From Gemmatimonadota bacterium (GTDB lineage: Bacteria > Gemmatimonadota > Gemmatimonadetes > Gemmatimonadales > GWC2-71-9), in contig QHTT01000067.1 of assembly GCA_003220935.1 (NCBI GenBank), positions 80,570 to 144,569 of the forward strand: a DNA stretch of 64,000 nt. Reading direction: 5' to 3'. The position numbers and the translations under genes were made by a program. Below are positions 40,746 through 49,171 of this stretch, in pieces. Below the pieces are notes generated by a model. It searched no databases and was not told where the DNA came from. It saw nothing but the letters and a program-made list of their open reading frames with translations. The first letter of the stretch is position 1. Each line of letters opens with the position of its first letter.

Positions 40746-43400
40746 ATGCGCGCCGCCGCCATCCGCCAGCAGTTTCTCGACTACTTCACGGCTCCCCCCC
40801 GGCGGCACTGCGCGGTGCCGAGCTCCCCGCTCGTCCCGGCGGACGACCCCACACTGCTGTTCACCAACGCAGGGATGGTGCAGTTCAAGCGGGTGTTCCA
40901 AGGGCTCGAGCGGCGCGACTACGCGCGCGCGGTGACCTGCCAGAAGTGCGTCCGGGCGGGCGGCAAGCACAACGACCTGGAGCAGGTCGGCCATACCGCC
41001 CGTCACCACACCTTCTTCGAGATGCTCGGCAACTTCTCCTTCGGTGACTACTTCAAGAAGGAAGCCATCGAATACGCTTGGGAGTGGGTGACGTCGCGGG
41101 ACTGGCTCGGTATCGCTCCCGAGCGGCTGTACGTCACCGTGCACCATAGCGACGACGACGCCCGCCAGCTATGGCGCAGGATCACCGGGATCCCCGACGC
41201 CCGCATTTTTGGCCTGGGAGACGCGGACAACTTCTGGCAGATGGGGGAGACAGGGCCCTGTGGACCGTGCTCCGAGATACTCGTCGATATGAGGGAGAAG
41301 GGAGAGGGGAGATCGACCCCCAGTCTCGACGACTTCGTACGGCTCTCCGAGGAAGGGAAGTTCCTCGAGATCTGGAATCTCGTGTTTATGCAGTTCGATC
41401 AGCAGGCGGACGGCTCGCGCAAGCCGCTCCCCGCGCCTTCCGTAGACACGGGGGCCGGCCTCGAGCGAGTGACGTCGATGATGCAGCACGTCCCCTCCGA
41501 TTACGACACCGACCTGTTCACGCCGATCATCGAGCGCGCCGTCGAGGTGATCGGAACGCAGTACGACCGCGGGCCGGGCGGCGTATCCTACCGGGTGCTC
41601 GCGGATCACGCGCGGGCGGTGGCGTTCCTGCTCGCCGACGACGTGTATCCGTCGAACGAGGGGCGCGGCTACGTGCTGCGCCGCATCCTGCGGCGCGCGG
41701 TGCGCCACGGCTGGCTGCTGGGCCGCCGCGAGCCGACGCTGGTGCACCTGGTGAACACGGTCGCAGGGGTCATGGGCGACGTGTATCCGGAGTTGGGGCG
41801 CAAGCGCAGCCACATCGAGAGCGTGACGCGCGCCGAAGAAGAGCGCTTCTTCGACACGATCGAAGGGGGGCTGGCGCGCCTGGAGGAGCTGAAGGGCACG
41901 AAGGTCATCTCGGGAGACGACGCGTTCAAGCTGTACGATACCTACGGGTTCCCGATCGATCTGACCCAGTTGATCGCCGCGGAACGGGGCCAAATGGTGG
42001 ACATCGCGGGGTTTGAGCGGGCGCTGGAAGCGCAGCGCCAGCGCTCGCGAGGTGTGATCGTGAGTCCCGGAACCGGAGCGGTCACGATTGAAGGACATGC
42101 ACCCACAGTTGTTGTGAAGCGCGCCGGGGAGTGGCGCACCGTTAAGCCGAAGAAAAAGCAGAAGTGGGTGGGCTACGAGACGACCCGGGCTGAGACAGAT
42201 GTCCTCAAGTTTCGCCAAGCCGGCGACCGCGTCGAGGTCGTGCTGGAGCAGAACCCGTTCTACGCCGAGTCGGGCGGGCAGGTCAGCGATACGGGGCGGG
42301 TGAAGGGGGAAGGGTGGGAGCTGGAGGTGTCCGACGTAAAGAAGGTGGACGGCACGAGCGCCGTCGTCGGGCATTTCGAGCACGAGTTCGCGCCGACTCC
42401 CGCGGTTGCCGAGGTGGACGAGCGGCGGCGGAAGAACATCGAGCGCAACCACACGGCGACGCACCTCGTACACGCGGGCTTGCGGAAGATCCTCGGTGCG
42501 CATGTGCGCCAGCAGGGGTCCGTGGTCGCGCCCGACCGGCTGCGCTTCGACTTCGCGCACCACGGACCGGTCGACGACGCCACGCTCGCGCGCGTCGAAG
42601 AGGAGGTGAACACGCACATCTGGGAAAACCTCGCGGTGGAGACGCGCGAGATGAAGTACAAGGAGGCGATCGCCGCGGGCGCGATGGCGTTTTTCACCGA
42701 GAAATACGGCGACATCGTGCGGGTGGTCGACGTTCCGGGCGTCTCGCTGGAACTGTGCGGCGGGACCCACGTGCCAGCGACGGGCCAGATCGCCCTGTTC
42801 CGCTTCACGCACGAGACGGGGGCGGCCGCGGGCGTGCGCCGCATCGAGGCGGTCACGGGGCCGCTCGCCTACGAGCTCGTTCGCAAGCTCGAGCGGCAGC
42901 TCGACCAGGCGGCTTCCGTTCTCAGGACGCAGCCAGAGCATCTGGTGCGCCGTATCGAGCAGCTGCTCGAGGAGAACCGCAAGCTCGAGAAGCGCGTCGA
43001 GGGACTCGTCAGGGCGGGGGGGGCGACGGCCACTGAGGAAACGGTGCAGAGGATCAGGGACGTCGAGGTCTATGTCCATCGCAGCGAGCTTGACGATCGT
43101 CGTCAGATCGGCACGATGATGGACTCCTTCCGCGTGAGTCACCCAAGTGCGGTGTCGATCATCGTATCGGGCACGTCCACCTCCCCTGGCATTCACGTCG
43201 GCGTTGCTGATAGTCTCATTCAGAAGGGTCTCAAAGCAGGCGATATCGTACAGATCATCTCCGCATCGACGGGTGGGAAGGGTGGCGGACGTCCACATTT
43301 CGCATCTGGCAGCATCGGTGACGCTGCGAAGCTCGATTCCGCTTTGAGCCGGTTGCCGCAACTGCTTGGCGACTACATCAAGAAGAGTGACTCGCACTGA
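40746..43400 (+). CDS. alaS: Alanyl-tRNA synthetase
   Basis: FLDYFTAPPRRHCAVPSSPLVPADDPTLLFTNAGMVQFK...RNHTATHLVHAGLR...LELCGGTHV. Confidence 0.98.
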   Translation: MRAAAIRQQFLDYFTAPPRRHCAVPSSPLVPADDPTLLFTNAGMVQFKRVFQGLERRDYARAVTCQKCVRAGGKHNDLEQVGHTARHHTFFEMLGNFSFGDYFKKEAIEYAWEWVTSRDWLGIAPERLYVTVHHSDDDARQLWRRITGIPDARIFGLGDADNFWQMGETGPCGPCSEILVDMREKGEGRSTPSLDDFVRLSEEGKFLEIWNLVFMQFDQQADGSRKPLPAPSVDTGAGLERVTSMMQHVPSDYDTDLFTPIIERAVEVIGTQYDRGPGGVSYRVLADHARAVAFLLADDVYPSNEGRGYVLRRILRRAVRHGWLLGRREPTLVHLVNTVAGVMGDVYPELGRKRSHIESVTRAEEERFFDTIEGGLARLEELKGTKVISGDDAFKLYDTYGFPIDLTQLIAAERGQMVDIAGFERALEAQRQRSRGVIVSPGTGAVTIEGHAPTVVVKRAGEWRTVKPKKKQKWVGYETTRAETDVLKFRQAGDRVEVVLEQNPFYAESGGQVSDTGRVKGEGWELEVSDVKKVDGTSAVVGHFEHEFAPTPAVAEVDERRRKNIERNHTATHLVHAGLRKILGAHVRQQGSVVAPDRLRFDFAHHGPVDDATLARVEEEVNTHIWENLAVETREMKYKEAIAAGAMAFFTEKYGDIVRVVDVPGVSLELCGGTHVPATGQIALFRFTHETGAAAGVRRIEAVTGPLAYELVRKLERQLDQAASVLRTQPEHLVRRIEQLLEENRKLEKRVEGLVRAGGATATEETVQRIRDVEVYVHRSELDDRRQIGTMMDSFRVSHPSAVSIIVSGTSTSPGIHVGVADSLIQKGLKAGDIVQIISASTGGKGGGRPHFASGSIGDAAKLDSALSRLPQLLGDYIKKSDSH

Positions 43401-43686
43401 GGTCCTGGCGTGGCTCGAGACCCGGCGACCCCCTCCGCCTGCGGCCCTGCGCGCTCACGTGGAGGCGGCGGTGACTGACAGCGATGAACCGCTCCCGCAG
43501 CATCTCGCCGAGCTCGGTCGCCGCGTGCTGGTGCGCGTGGTCGAGCGGCCGGGCGGGGGCCGGGAGCTGGCGCTCGATCTACTGGCGGCCGATGCGTTCG
43601 TCACCTACGCGTTCGAGGCGCAGGCGGAGGCGGACGTCGCTGGCCTCGCGACGCTCGCCGAACGGGTCGCGGGAGCGAGGACGTGA
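43387..43686 (+). CDS. Hypothetical small protein between alaS and GGGPS gene
   Basis: ORF overlapping alaS 3' end; TRTEVLAWLETRRPPPPAALRAHVEAAV. Confidence 0.5.
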   Translation: MTRTEVLAWLETRRPPPPAALRAHVEAAVTDSDEPLPQHLAELGRRVLVRVVERPGGGRELALDLLAADAFVTYAFEAQAEADVAGLATLAERVAGART

Positions 43687-44426
43687 GCTCGCTGCTTGAG
43701 CGCCGGCCGGGCCTGCTCGCCCTGGTGGACCCGAGCCGGTCGACGCCGCCCGAGGCGGCGCAGCTGGCGCGCGCGGCACGCGACGCTGGGGCGGCGGGCC
43801 TCCTGATCGGCTCGTCGTTCGACGGCACGCATGACACGCAGCTGGTCGCCCGGGCGGTCCGCCAGGCAGTCCCGGGCTTTCCGGTGGCGCTGTTCCCCGG
43901 CTCAGCCATGCAGCTCACCGACGAAGTGGACCTGGTGCTGTTCCTCTCACTCGTCTCCGGGCGGAATGCCCAGTACCTGATCGAGGAGCACGTCCGCGCC
44001 GTCCCGTTCCTGCAGCGTCATCCCGTGGCGACGCTTTCGACCGGCTACATCCTGGTCGACGGTGGGCACGTGACGAGCGTCGAGGCCGTGAGCCAGACGC
44101 GCCCCCTGCCGGCGGACAAGCCGGAGCTCGCGGCGGCGCACGCCACGGCGGCCAAGCTGATCGGCATGCAGGCGATCTATCTCGATGCGGGGAGCGGCGC
44201 GCCGCGAGCCGTAGGGGTGGAGGTGATCCGGGCCTGCCGGGCGGCCGTCCCGGGACTGCCCTTGTTCGTGGGCGGCGGGATCCGGCGCCCTGAGCAGGCG
44301 CGCACCGCGCGCCTGGCTGGGGCGGACTTCGTCGTGATCGGCACGGCGCTGGAGGAGGGAGGCGGCACGGGCGAGGCGCTCGTGGCGTTCGTGCGCGCTG
44401 TACGCGAGCCGGGGATGACGCGGTGA
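43683..44426 (+). CDS. Geranylgeranylglyceryl/heptaprenylglyceryl phosphate synthase family protein
   Basis: LALVDPSRS, FPGSAMQLTDEVDLVLFLSLVSGRNAQYLIEEHV, GYILVDGG, YLDAGSGAPR, FVGGGIRRPEQARTARLAGADFVVIGTALEEG. Confidence 0.9.
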   Translation: MSSLLERRPGLLALVDPSRSTPPEAAQLARAARDAGAAGLLIGSSFDGTHDTQLVARAVRQAVPGFPVALFPGSAMQLTDEVDLVLFLSLVSGRNAQYLIEEHVRAVPFLQRHPVATLSTGYILVDGGHVTSVEAVSQTRPLPADKPELAAAHATAAKLIGMQAIYLDAGSGAPRAVGVEVIRACRAAVPGLPLFVGGGIRRPEQARTARLAGADFVVIGTALEEGGGTGEALVAFVRAVREPGMTR

Positions 44427-44998
44427 CGCCCGCCGAGCGAGCGCGGGCGGGCTTGACCGAGCTTGCCGCGCTCGCCGCGCAGGTGTCCGAGCGACACGCC
44501 GACGACATCGCCCGGCTCGCCGGCCGCTACATCGAGACGCTCCAGGGCGGCGGCACGGTGTTCTTTGCAGGCAACGGCGGCAGTGCCGCAGACGCTCAGC
44601 ACGTGGCGACGGAATACGTCGTCCGCTACAGCCGTAGCCGGCGTGCGCTGCCGGCGATCGCGTTGACGACCGATACTTCGCTGCTCACGGCGTGCGGCAA
44701 CGACCTGGGCTTCGACGAGATCTTCGCTCGCCAGATCGAGGCGCTGGCTCGCCCCGGCGACCTGGTGGTGCTGCACTCGACGAGCGGCGAGAGCCCGAAC
44801 GTGGTGCGGGGCGCCCAGGCGGCGCGCGCCAAAGGGGTCCGCGTCGTGGCGCTGCTCGGCAAGGGTGGGGGCGAGGCGCGCGGCGTGGTCGACGATTGCC
44901 TCGTCATCCCGGCGGATGAGACTTCTCGCATCCAGGAGCTGCAGCTGGCTGTCGAGCACGTCATCTGCGACATCGTCGAGGCGACTCTCAAACTGTGA
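44423..44998 (+). CDS. gmhA: D-sedoheptulose 7-phosphate isomerase (SIS domain)
   Basis: VFFAGNGGSAADAQHVATEYVVRY, ALTTDTSLLTACGNDLGFDEIFARQIEAL. Confidence 0.9.
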   Translation: MTPAERARAGLTELAALAAQVSERHADDIARLAGRYIETLQGGGTVFFAGNGGSAADAQHVATEYVVRYSRSRRALPAIALTTDTSLLTACGNDLGFDEIFARQIEALARPGDLVVLHSTSGESPNVVRGAQAARAKGVRVVALLGKGGGEARGVVDDCLVIPADETSRIQELQLAVEHVICDIVEATLKL

Positions 44999-45762
44999 TC
45001 TCGTTGGCGGGCAAGCGCGCGCTCGTCACCGGCGGCGGCCGCGGGATCGGGCGGGCGACCGCGCTGCTGCTCGCCCGGGCGGGCGCAAGCGTGGCGGTCG
45101 GGTACCGCAGCCGGCGGGCGGAGGCCGAAGAGACGATCAAGGCGGTCGAGGGCGGTCGAGGGCGGTCGAGGGCGGTAGCGGTCGCGGGTGATCTGGGGGA
45201 TCCGGTCGCCGCGCAACGGGTCGTGGACGGTGCGGCGCAGGCGCTGGGCGGGCTCGACCTGCTCATCGTGAACCACGGCATCTGGCCCCCTGACGACGTT
45301 CCCGTCGCGGCCATGACGGACGCGCAGTGGGAGGGGACGCGGCGCGCCAACCTCGACGCCGTGCTCTACGTCTGCCGGGCGGCGATCCCGCGGCTCCCGG
45401 ACGGCGGCAAGATCGTGTTGGTTTCCTCCACCGCCGGGCAGCGGGGCGAGGCATTCCACGCCGATTACGCGGCCACCAAGGGTGCCGTCATCTCCTTCAC
45501 CAAGTCGCTCGCCGTTGAGCTCGCGCCGCGCATCACGGTGAACTGCGTCGCGCCGGGATGGGTCGATACCGAAATGGCCCAGCAGCCGTACGGCCGGGAA
45601 AAGGGAAAGGGGAAACGGGATATCGAGCGGACCATCCCGCTGGGGCGGGTCGCGAGCGCGGAGGACGTGGCTGGACCGATCGTCTTTCTCTGCTCCGAGC
45701 TGGCGCGGCACGTAACGGGCGAGATTCTCAACGTCAATGGCGGGAGTGTGTTGTGCGGATGA
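44995..45762 (+). CDS. SDR family oxidoreductase (FabG-like)
   Basis: GKRALVTGGGRGIGRATALLLARAGA, DYAATKGAVISFTKSLAVELAPRITVNCVAPGWVDT. Confidence 0.93.
   Translation: MISLAGKRALVTGGGRGIGRATALLLARAGASVAVGYRSRRAEAEETIKAVEGGRGRSRAVAVAGDLGDPVAAQRVVDGAAQALGGLDLLIVNHGIWPPDDVPVAAMTDAQWEGTRRANLDAVLYVCRAAIPRLPDGGKIVLVSSTAGQRGEAFHADYAATKGAVISFTKSLAVELAPRITVNCVAPGWVDTEMAQQPYGREKGKGKRDIERTIPLGRVASAEDVAGPIVFLCSELARHVTGEILNVNGGSVLCG
45141..45176 (+). repeat. 10-bp tandem repeat GGCGGTCGAG x3.6 within SDR CDS
   Basis: ggcggtcgag ggcggtcgag ggcggtcgag ggcggt. Confidence 0.95.
45596..45616 (+). repeat. Heptamer repeat GGGAAAN x3 in SDR CDS
   Basis: gggaaaa gggaaag gggaaac. Confidence 0.8.
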
Positions 45763-45763
45763 G

Positions 45764-45871
45764 GCGAACGCGGAACGGGGAAGTCGGAACGCGGAACATC
45801 ACCGTGAGGCCCCCGGCGCGGCCCGACCCTCCATTGCTGTTCCGCCTTCCGCGTTCCGACTTCCGCGTTCC
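45764..45871. repeat. Inverted heptamer arrays between SDR and CCA/polyA polymerase genes
   Basis: Left gcggaac ggggaag tcggaac gcggaac (to 45797); right gttccgc cttccgc gttccga cttccgc gttcc abutting ATG 45872. Confidence 0.85.
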
Positions 45872-47053
45872 ATGAAGTTCCCCGACCGCCTCCCCATTCC
45901 CCCCGAGGTGTTGAAAATCGCGCAGCAGCTCGAAAAGGCCGGCTACGAGACCTGGTGCGTGGGCGGGGCGATCCGCGACAACCTGCTGGGACTCGAGAAC
46001 CACGACTTCGACCTGACGACCGCGGCGCCGCCGGAGGAGCTGCTCAGGCTCTTCAAACGCACCGTCCCCGTGGGCATCGAGCACGGCACCGTAGCGGTGC
46101 TGGACGCGCACAACCGGCCGCACGAGGTCACCACGTTCCGGCGGGACATCAAGACGGACGGGCGGCACGCCGTCGTGGAGTTCGGGGTCTCGCTCATGGA
46201 CGACCTCGCCCGGCGGGACTTCACGATCAACGCGATCGCCTACCACCCCGGGCGGCACGAGTGGCGCGATCCGTTCAAGGGGGTGGACGACCTCGAGCGC
46301 CGGCTGATCCGCTCCGTCGGCGACCCGAATTGGAGGTTCCAGGAGGACTATCTCCGGATCCTGCGGGCGTTGCGCTTCAGCGCACGGTTCGAATTTCGCA
46401 TCCACGGCCACACCCTCGACGCCGCGAAGGCGAACGTGCAGGGCCTGGCGCAGCTGTCGGCGGAGCGGGTGCGGGAGGAGTGGTTCAAGGGGATCGCCAC
46501 GGCGAAGCGCGTCTCGAAGCTGCTGGCGCTGTGGCTGGACGTGGGGGCGGCGAGGATTTGGCTGCCGGAGATCCGGGAGAAGGGAGATGGGAGAAGGGAG
46601 AAGGGTGCGCTCGACAAGCTGTCGCGAGATCCGGTCTTGATCACGGCGTACCTTGCGACCGATCCGGCCTCACTCCTGACGAGGCTCAAGTGCTCGAACA
46701 AGGAGATCGAGCGTGGCAGGGCGATCGGCGCGTGGCGCGACAAGTATCCCGACCCGAAGAGTCTCCCCGAGGTGCGACGCTGGCTGTCGCAGGTAGGCGA
46801 ACATGTGGACGACCTGCTCGCTCTGCCACCGGTGCGTACCGCTCCCTTCTCCCTTCTCCCTAAGGTCGTGAGCTCGATCCTCGCCGCTAAGGATCCCCTG
46901 ACCCTGCAGGATCTCGCGGTCGACGGGAATGACCTGATCGCCGCAGGAGTGCGGGCTGGCCCCGACGTGGGCGATGTGCTACAGCGCCTGCTCGCCGAGG
47001 TGCTGGAAGACCCGAAGCGCAACACGAAGGGGTACCTCCTGTCCCGTGTCTAA
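45872..47053 (+). CDS. CCA tRNA nucleotidyltransferase / poly(A) polymerase family
   Basis: YETWCVGGAIRDNLLGLENHDFDLTTAAPPEELLRLF, RRDFTINAIAYHP, GDPNWRFQEDYLRILRALRFSARF. Confidence 0.93.
   Translation: MKFPDRLPIPPEVLKIAQQLEKAGYETWCVGGAIRDNLLGLENHDFDLTTAAPPEELLRLFKRTVPVGIEHGTVAVLDAHNRPHEVTTFRRDIKTDGRHAVVEFGVSLMDDLARRDFTINAIAYHPGRHEWRDPFKGVDDLERRLIRSVGDPNWRFQEDYLRILRALRFSARFEFRIHGHTLDAAKANVQGLAQLSAERVREEWFKGIATAKRVSKLLALWLDVGAARIWLPEIREKGDGRREKGALDKLSRDPVLITAYLATDPASLLTRLKCSNKEIERGRAIGAWRDKYPDPKSLPEVRRWLSQVGEHVDDLLALPPVRTAPFSLLPKVVSSILAAKDPLTLQDLAVDGNDLIAAGVRAGPDVGDVLQRLLAEVLEDPKRNTKGYLLSRV
46575..46860. repeat. Inverted heptamer arrays inside CCA/polyA polymerase CDS (46575-46605 and 46843-46860)
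   Basis: gggagaa gggagat gggagaa gggagaa ... tcccttc tcccttc tccc. Confidence 0.85.
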
Positions 47054-47762
47054 GGCGCTGGTGTATGCGCTCGTCGCCGCGCTCGGCAACGTGATCGGCG
47101 CGCTCGCGGTCACACGGCGTGCCGCGCGCGGCCTCGCCGTCATCGAGCATTGCGTCGCGTTCGGCGCAGGCTTCATGCTCGCCGTCGCCGTGATCGAGGT
47201 GCTGCCCGAGGCGTTCGCCCGCTCGGGGGCCGCCGCCCCAGCCCTCGTGCTCGCGGGCTATCTCGCCGTGCACCTCACCCAGCATACGCTCACCCCGCAT
47301 TTCCACTTCGGTGAGGAGACGCACGCGGTGAACCGGCTGGCGGGCACGTCCGCGCTCGTCGGTCTGCTGCTGCACACATTCTTCGACGGCGTCGCGATCG
47401 CCAGCGCCTTCCTGGTGCGGCCGGCGCTCGGCATGATGGTGTTCATCGCCATCTTCTTGCATAAGCTGCCCGAAGGCGTGACGATTGCGAGTCTGTACCT
47501 CGCGGTTGGGCGGTCCGGCGGTCCGGCGGTCGCTGCCGCAGCGTCCCTGGGGCTTGCGACGCTCATGGGAGTCGTGGTCACCGACCAAGTGGGTTTCCTG
47601 GTGCGGCATGGGCTCGCGCTGGCGGCGGGAGTGACGATTTACGTGGCGGCATCGAATCTGGTGCCGGAGTTTCAAGGCAAACGGGGCTGGAAGCTGCCGG
47701 CCGCGTTCTTCGCAGGCGCTGCGGTCTTCTTCGCCACGAAGACGTTGCTGGATCGCGCCTAA
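47046..47762 (+). CDS. ZIP family metal transporter
   Basis: IEHCVAFGAGFMLAVAVIEVLPEAF, LLHTFFDGVAIASAF, FLHKLPEGVTIASLYLAVG. Confidence 0.9.
   Translation: MSKALVYALVAALGNVIGALAVTRRAARGLAVIEHCVAFGAGFMLAVAVIEVLPEAFARSGAAAPALVLAGYLAVHLTQHTLTPHFHFGEETHAVNRLAGTSALVGLLLHTFFDGVAIASAFLVRPALGMMVFIAIFLHKLPEGVTIASLYLAVGRSGGPAVAAAASLGLATLMGVVVTDQVGFLVRHGLALAAGVTIYVAASNLVPEFQGKRGWKLPAAFFAGAAVFFATKTLLDRA
47509..47532 (+). repeat. 8-bp tandem repeat GGCGGTCC x3 in ZIP CDS
   Basis: ggcggtcc ggcggtcc ggcggtcg. Confidence 0.85.
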
Positions 47763-47764
47763 TC

Positions 47765-47785
47765 GGGAAACGAGAAACGGGAACC
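47765..47785 (+). repeat. Heptamer array filling the ZIP-rarA intergenic/RBS region
   Basis: gggaaac gagaaac gggaacc immediately before GTG 47786. Confidence 0.8.
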
Positions 47786-49171
47786 GTGCCTGAGCCCACG
47801 CTCTTCGCCCGCTCGGCCGAGCCCCTCGCGGCCCGGATGCGTCCACGCAACTTGGACGAGTTCCTCGGCCAGGAGCAGCTGCTCGGCCCCAGCAAGGCGC
47901 TGGGCGAGCTGATCCGCCGCGGCGACGTGGCCTCGTGCATCTTCTGGGGCCCGCCGGGGTCCGGCAAGACCACGCTCGCGCGCATCGTCGCCAACTACAC
48001 CGACCGGCATTTCGAGCCGTTTTCAGCCGTCACCGAGGGCGTCGCACGGGTGCGCGAGATCATCAAGGCAGCGGAAGAGCGGCTCAAGTACGAGGGGCGG
48101 GGCACGATCCTCTTCTGTGACGAGATCCACCGCTTCAACCGAGCCCAGCAGGATGCCTTCCTCCCGTGGGTCGAGAACGGGATCGTCACCCTGATCGGCG
48201 CGACCACCGAGAACCCGAGCTTCGAGCTCACCGGGGCGCTGCTGTCGCGCTGCCGCGTGTTCGTGCTGGAGCCGCTCACCGCAGATCACATCGCCACCCT
48301 GGTGCGCCGCGCGTTGCAGGACCGAGACCGCGGGCTCGGTGCCCTGGGGCTCGCGATCGACGACGACGCGCTGGCCCTGCTGGCGCGCGAAGCGGACGGC
48401 GATGCGCGGCGGGCGCTGCAGGCGCTGGAGGCGGCGGCAGAATACGTCTCGGGAAAGGGGGAAGGGGGAAAGGGGAAGGGGCCCCCCCCCACCCGACCGC
48501 CGGACCGCCTGACCGCCGCCCTGATCAGCGACGCGTTGCAAAAGCGCTTCGCGAAATACGACAAGGGCGGCGAGGAGCATTACAACCTGATCTCAGCGCT
48601 GCACAAGGCGGTGCGCGGCTCGGACGTCGAGGGGTCGCTGTACTGGCTGGCGCGCATGCTCGCCGGTGGCGAGGACCCGCTCTACATCGCCCGCCGTTTG
48701 GTGCGGATCGCGACCGAAGATGTGGGGCTCGCCGATCCCCGGGCGCTCTCGCTTGCCCTCGCTGCCAAGGATGCCTATCACTTCCTCGGCAGCCCTGAGG
48801 GAGAGCTCGCGCTGGCGCAGGCGACCGTGTACCTCGCGACCGCGCCCAAGTCGAACCGCGTGTACGCGGCGTACGACCGCGCCATGCAGGCGGCCGACCA
48901 GCATCCGGCGGAGGCGGTGCCGCTACACGTCCGGAACGCCCCGACCAAGCTCATGGAGGAGTTGGGATACGGAGCCGGCTACAAGTACGCGCATGCGTAC
49001 GAGCACGCCTACGTGCCCCAGGACTATCTGCCGGAGGCCCTGCGGGGACAGACCTGGTACGAGCCAAGCGAGTTCGGGTACGAGAAGACCATCGCGGAGC
49101 GGATGGCGTTCTGGCGACAGGTGAAGGAACGGATCGAGCGGGAAACGGGAAAGGGGAAAGGGGATGTTTGA
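47786..49171 (+). CDS. rarA: Replication-associated recombination protein A (AAA+ ATPase, RarA/MgsA)
   Basis: LARRMRP-like [77 protein letters not shown]. Confidence 0.95.
   Translation: MPEPTLFARSAEPLAARMRPRNLDEFLGQEQLLGPSKALGELIRRGDVASCIFWGPPGSGKTTLARIVANYTDRHFEPFSAVTEGVARVREIIKAAEERLKYEGRGTILFCDEIHRFNRAQQDAFLPWVENGIVTLIGATTENPSFELTGALLSRCRVFVLEPLTADHIATLVRRALQDRDRGLGALGLAIDDDALALLAREADGDARRALQALEAAAEYVSGKGEGGKGKGPPPTRPPDRLTAALISDALQKRFAKYDKGGEEHYNLISALHKAVRGSDVEGSLYWLARMLAGGEDPLYIARRLVRIATEDVGLADPRALSLALAAKDAYHFLGSPEGELALAQATVYLATAPKSNRVYAAYDRAMQAADQHPAEAVPLHVRNAPTKLMEELGYGAGYKYAHAYEHAYVPQDYLPEALRGQTWYEPSEFGYEKTIAERMAFWRQVKERIERETGKGKGDV
48451..48517 (+). repeat. Heptamer array (48451-48480), poly-C, then 8-bp GACCGCCN x3 (48494-48517), in frame in rarA
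   Basis: gggaaag ggggaag ggggaaa ggggaag ... cgaccgcc ggaccgcc tgaccgcc. Confidence 0.85.
49140..49167 (+). repeat. Heptamer array at rarA 3' end / next gene start
   Basis: gggaaac gggaaag gggaaag gggatgt. Confidence 0.85.

Noticed and set aside
42300-42325. ggtgaagggggaagggtggga in alaS as a heptamer array
   Set aside because: Only about three degenerate units in a region (GRVKGEGWELEV) that resembles conserved AlaRS sequence.
41169-43397. 742-aa minus-strand ORF opposite alaS
   Set aside because: Antisense of a clear alanyl-tRNA synthetase; low-complexity Arg/Leu-rich composition, typical of high-GC shadow ORFs.
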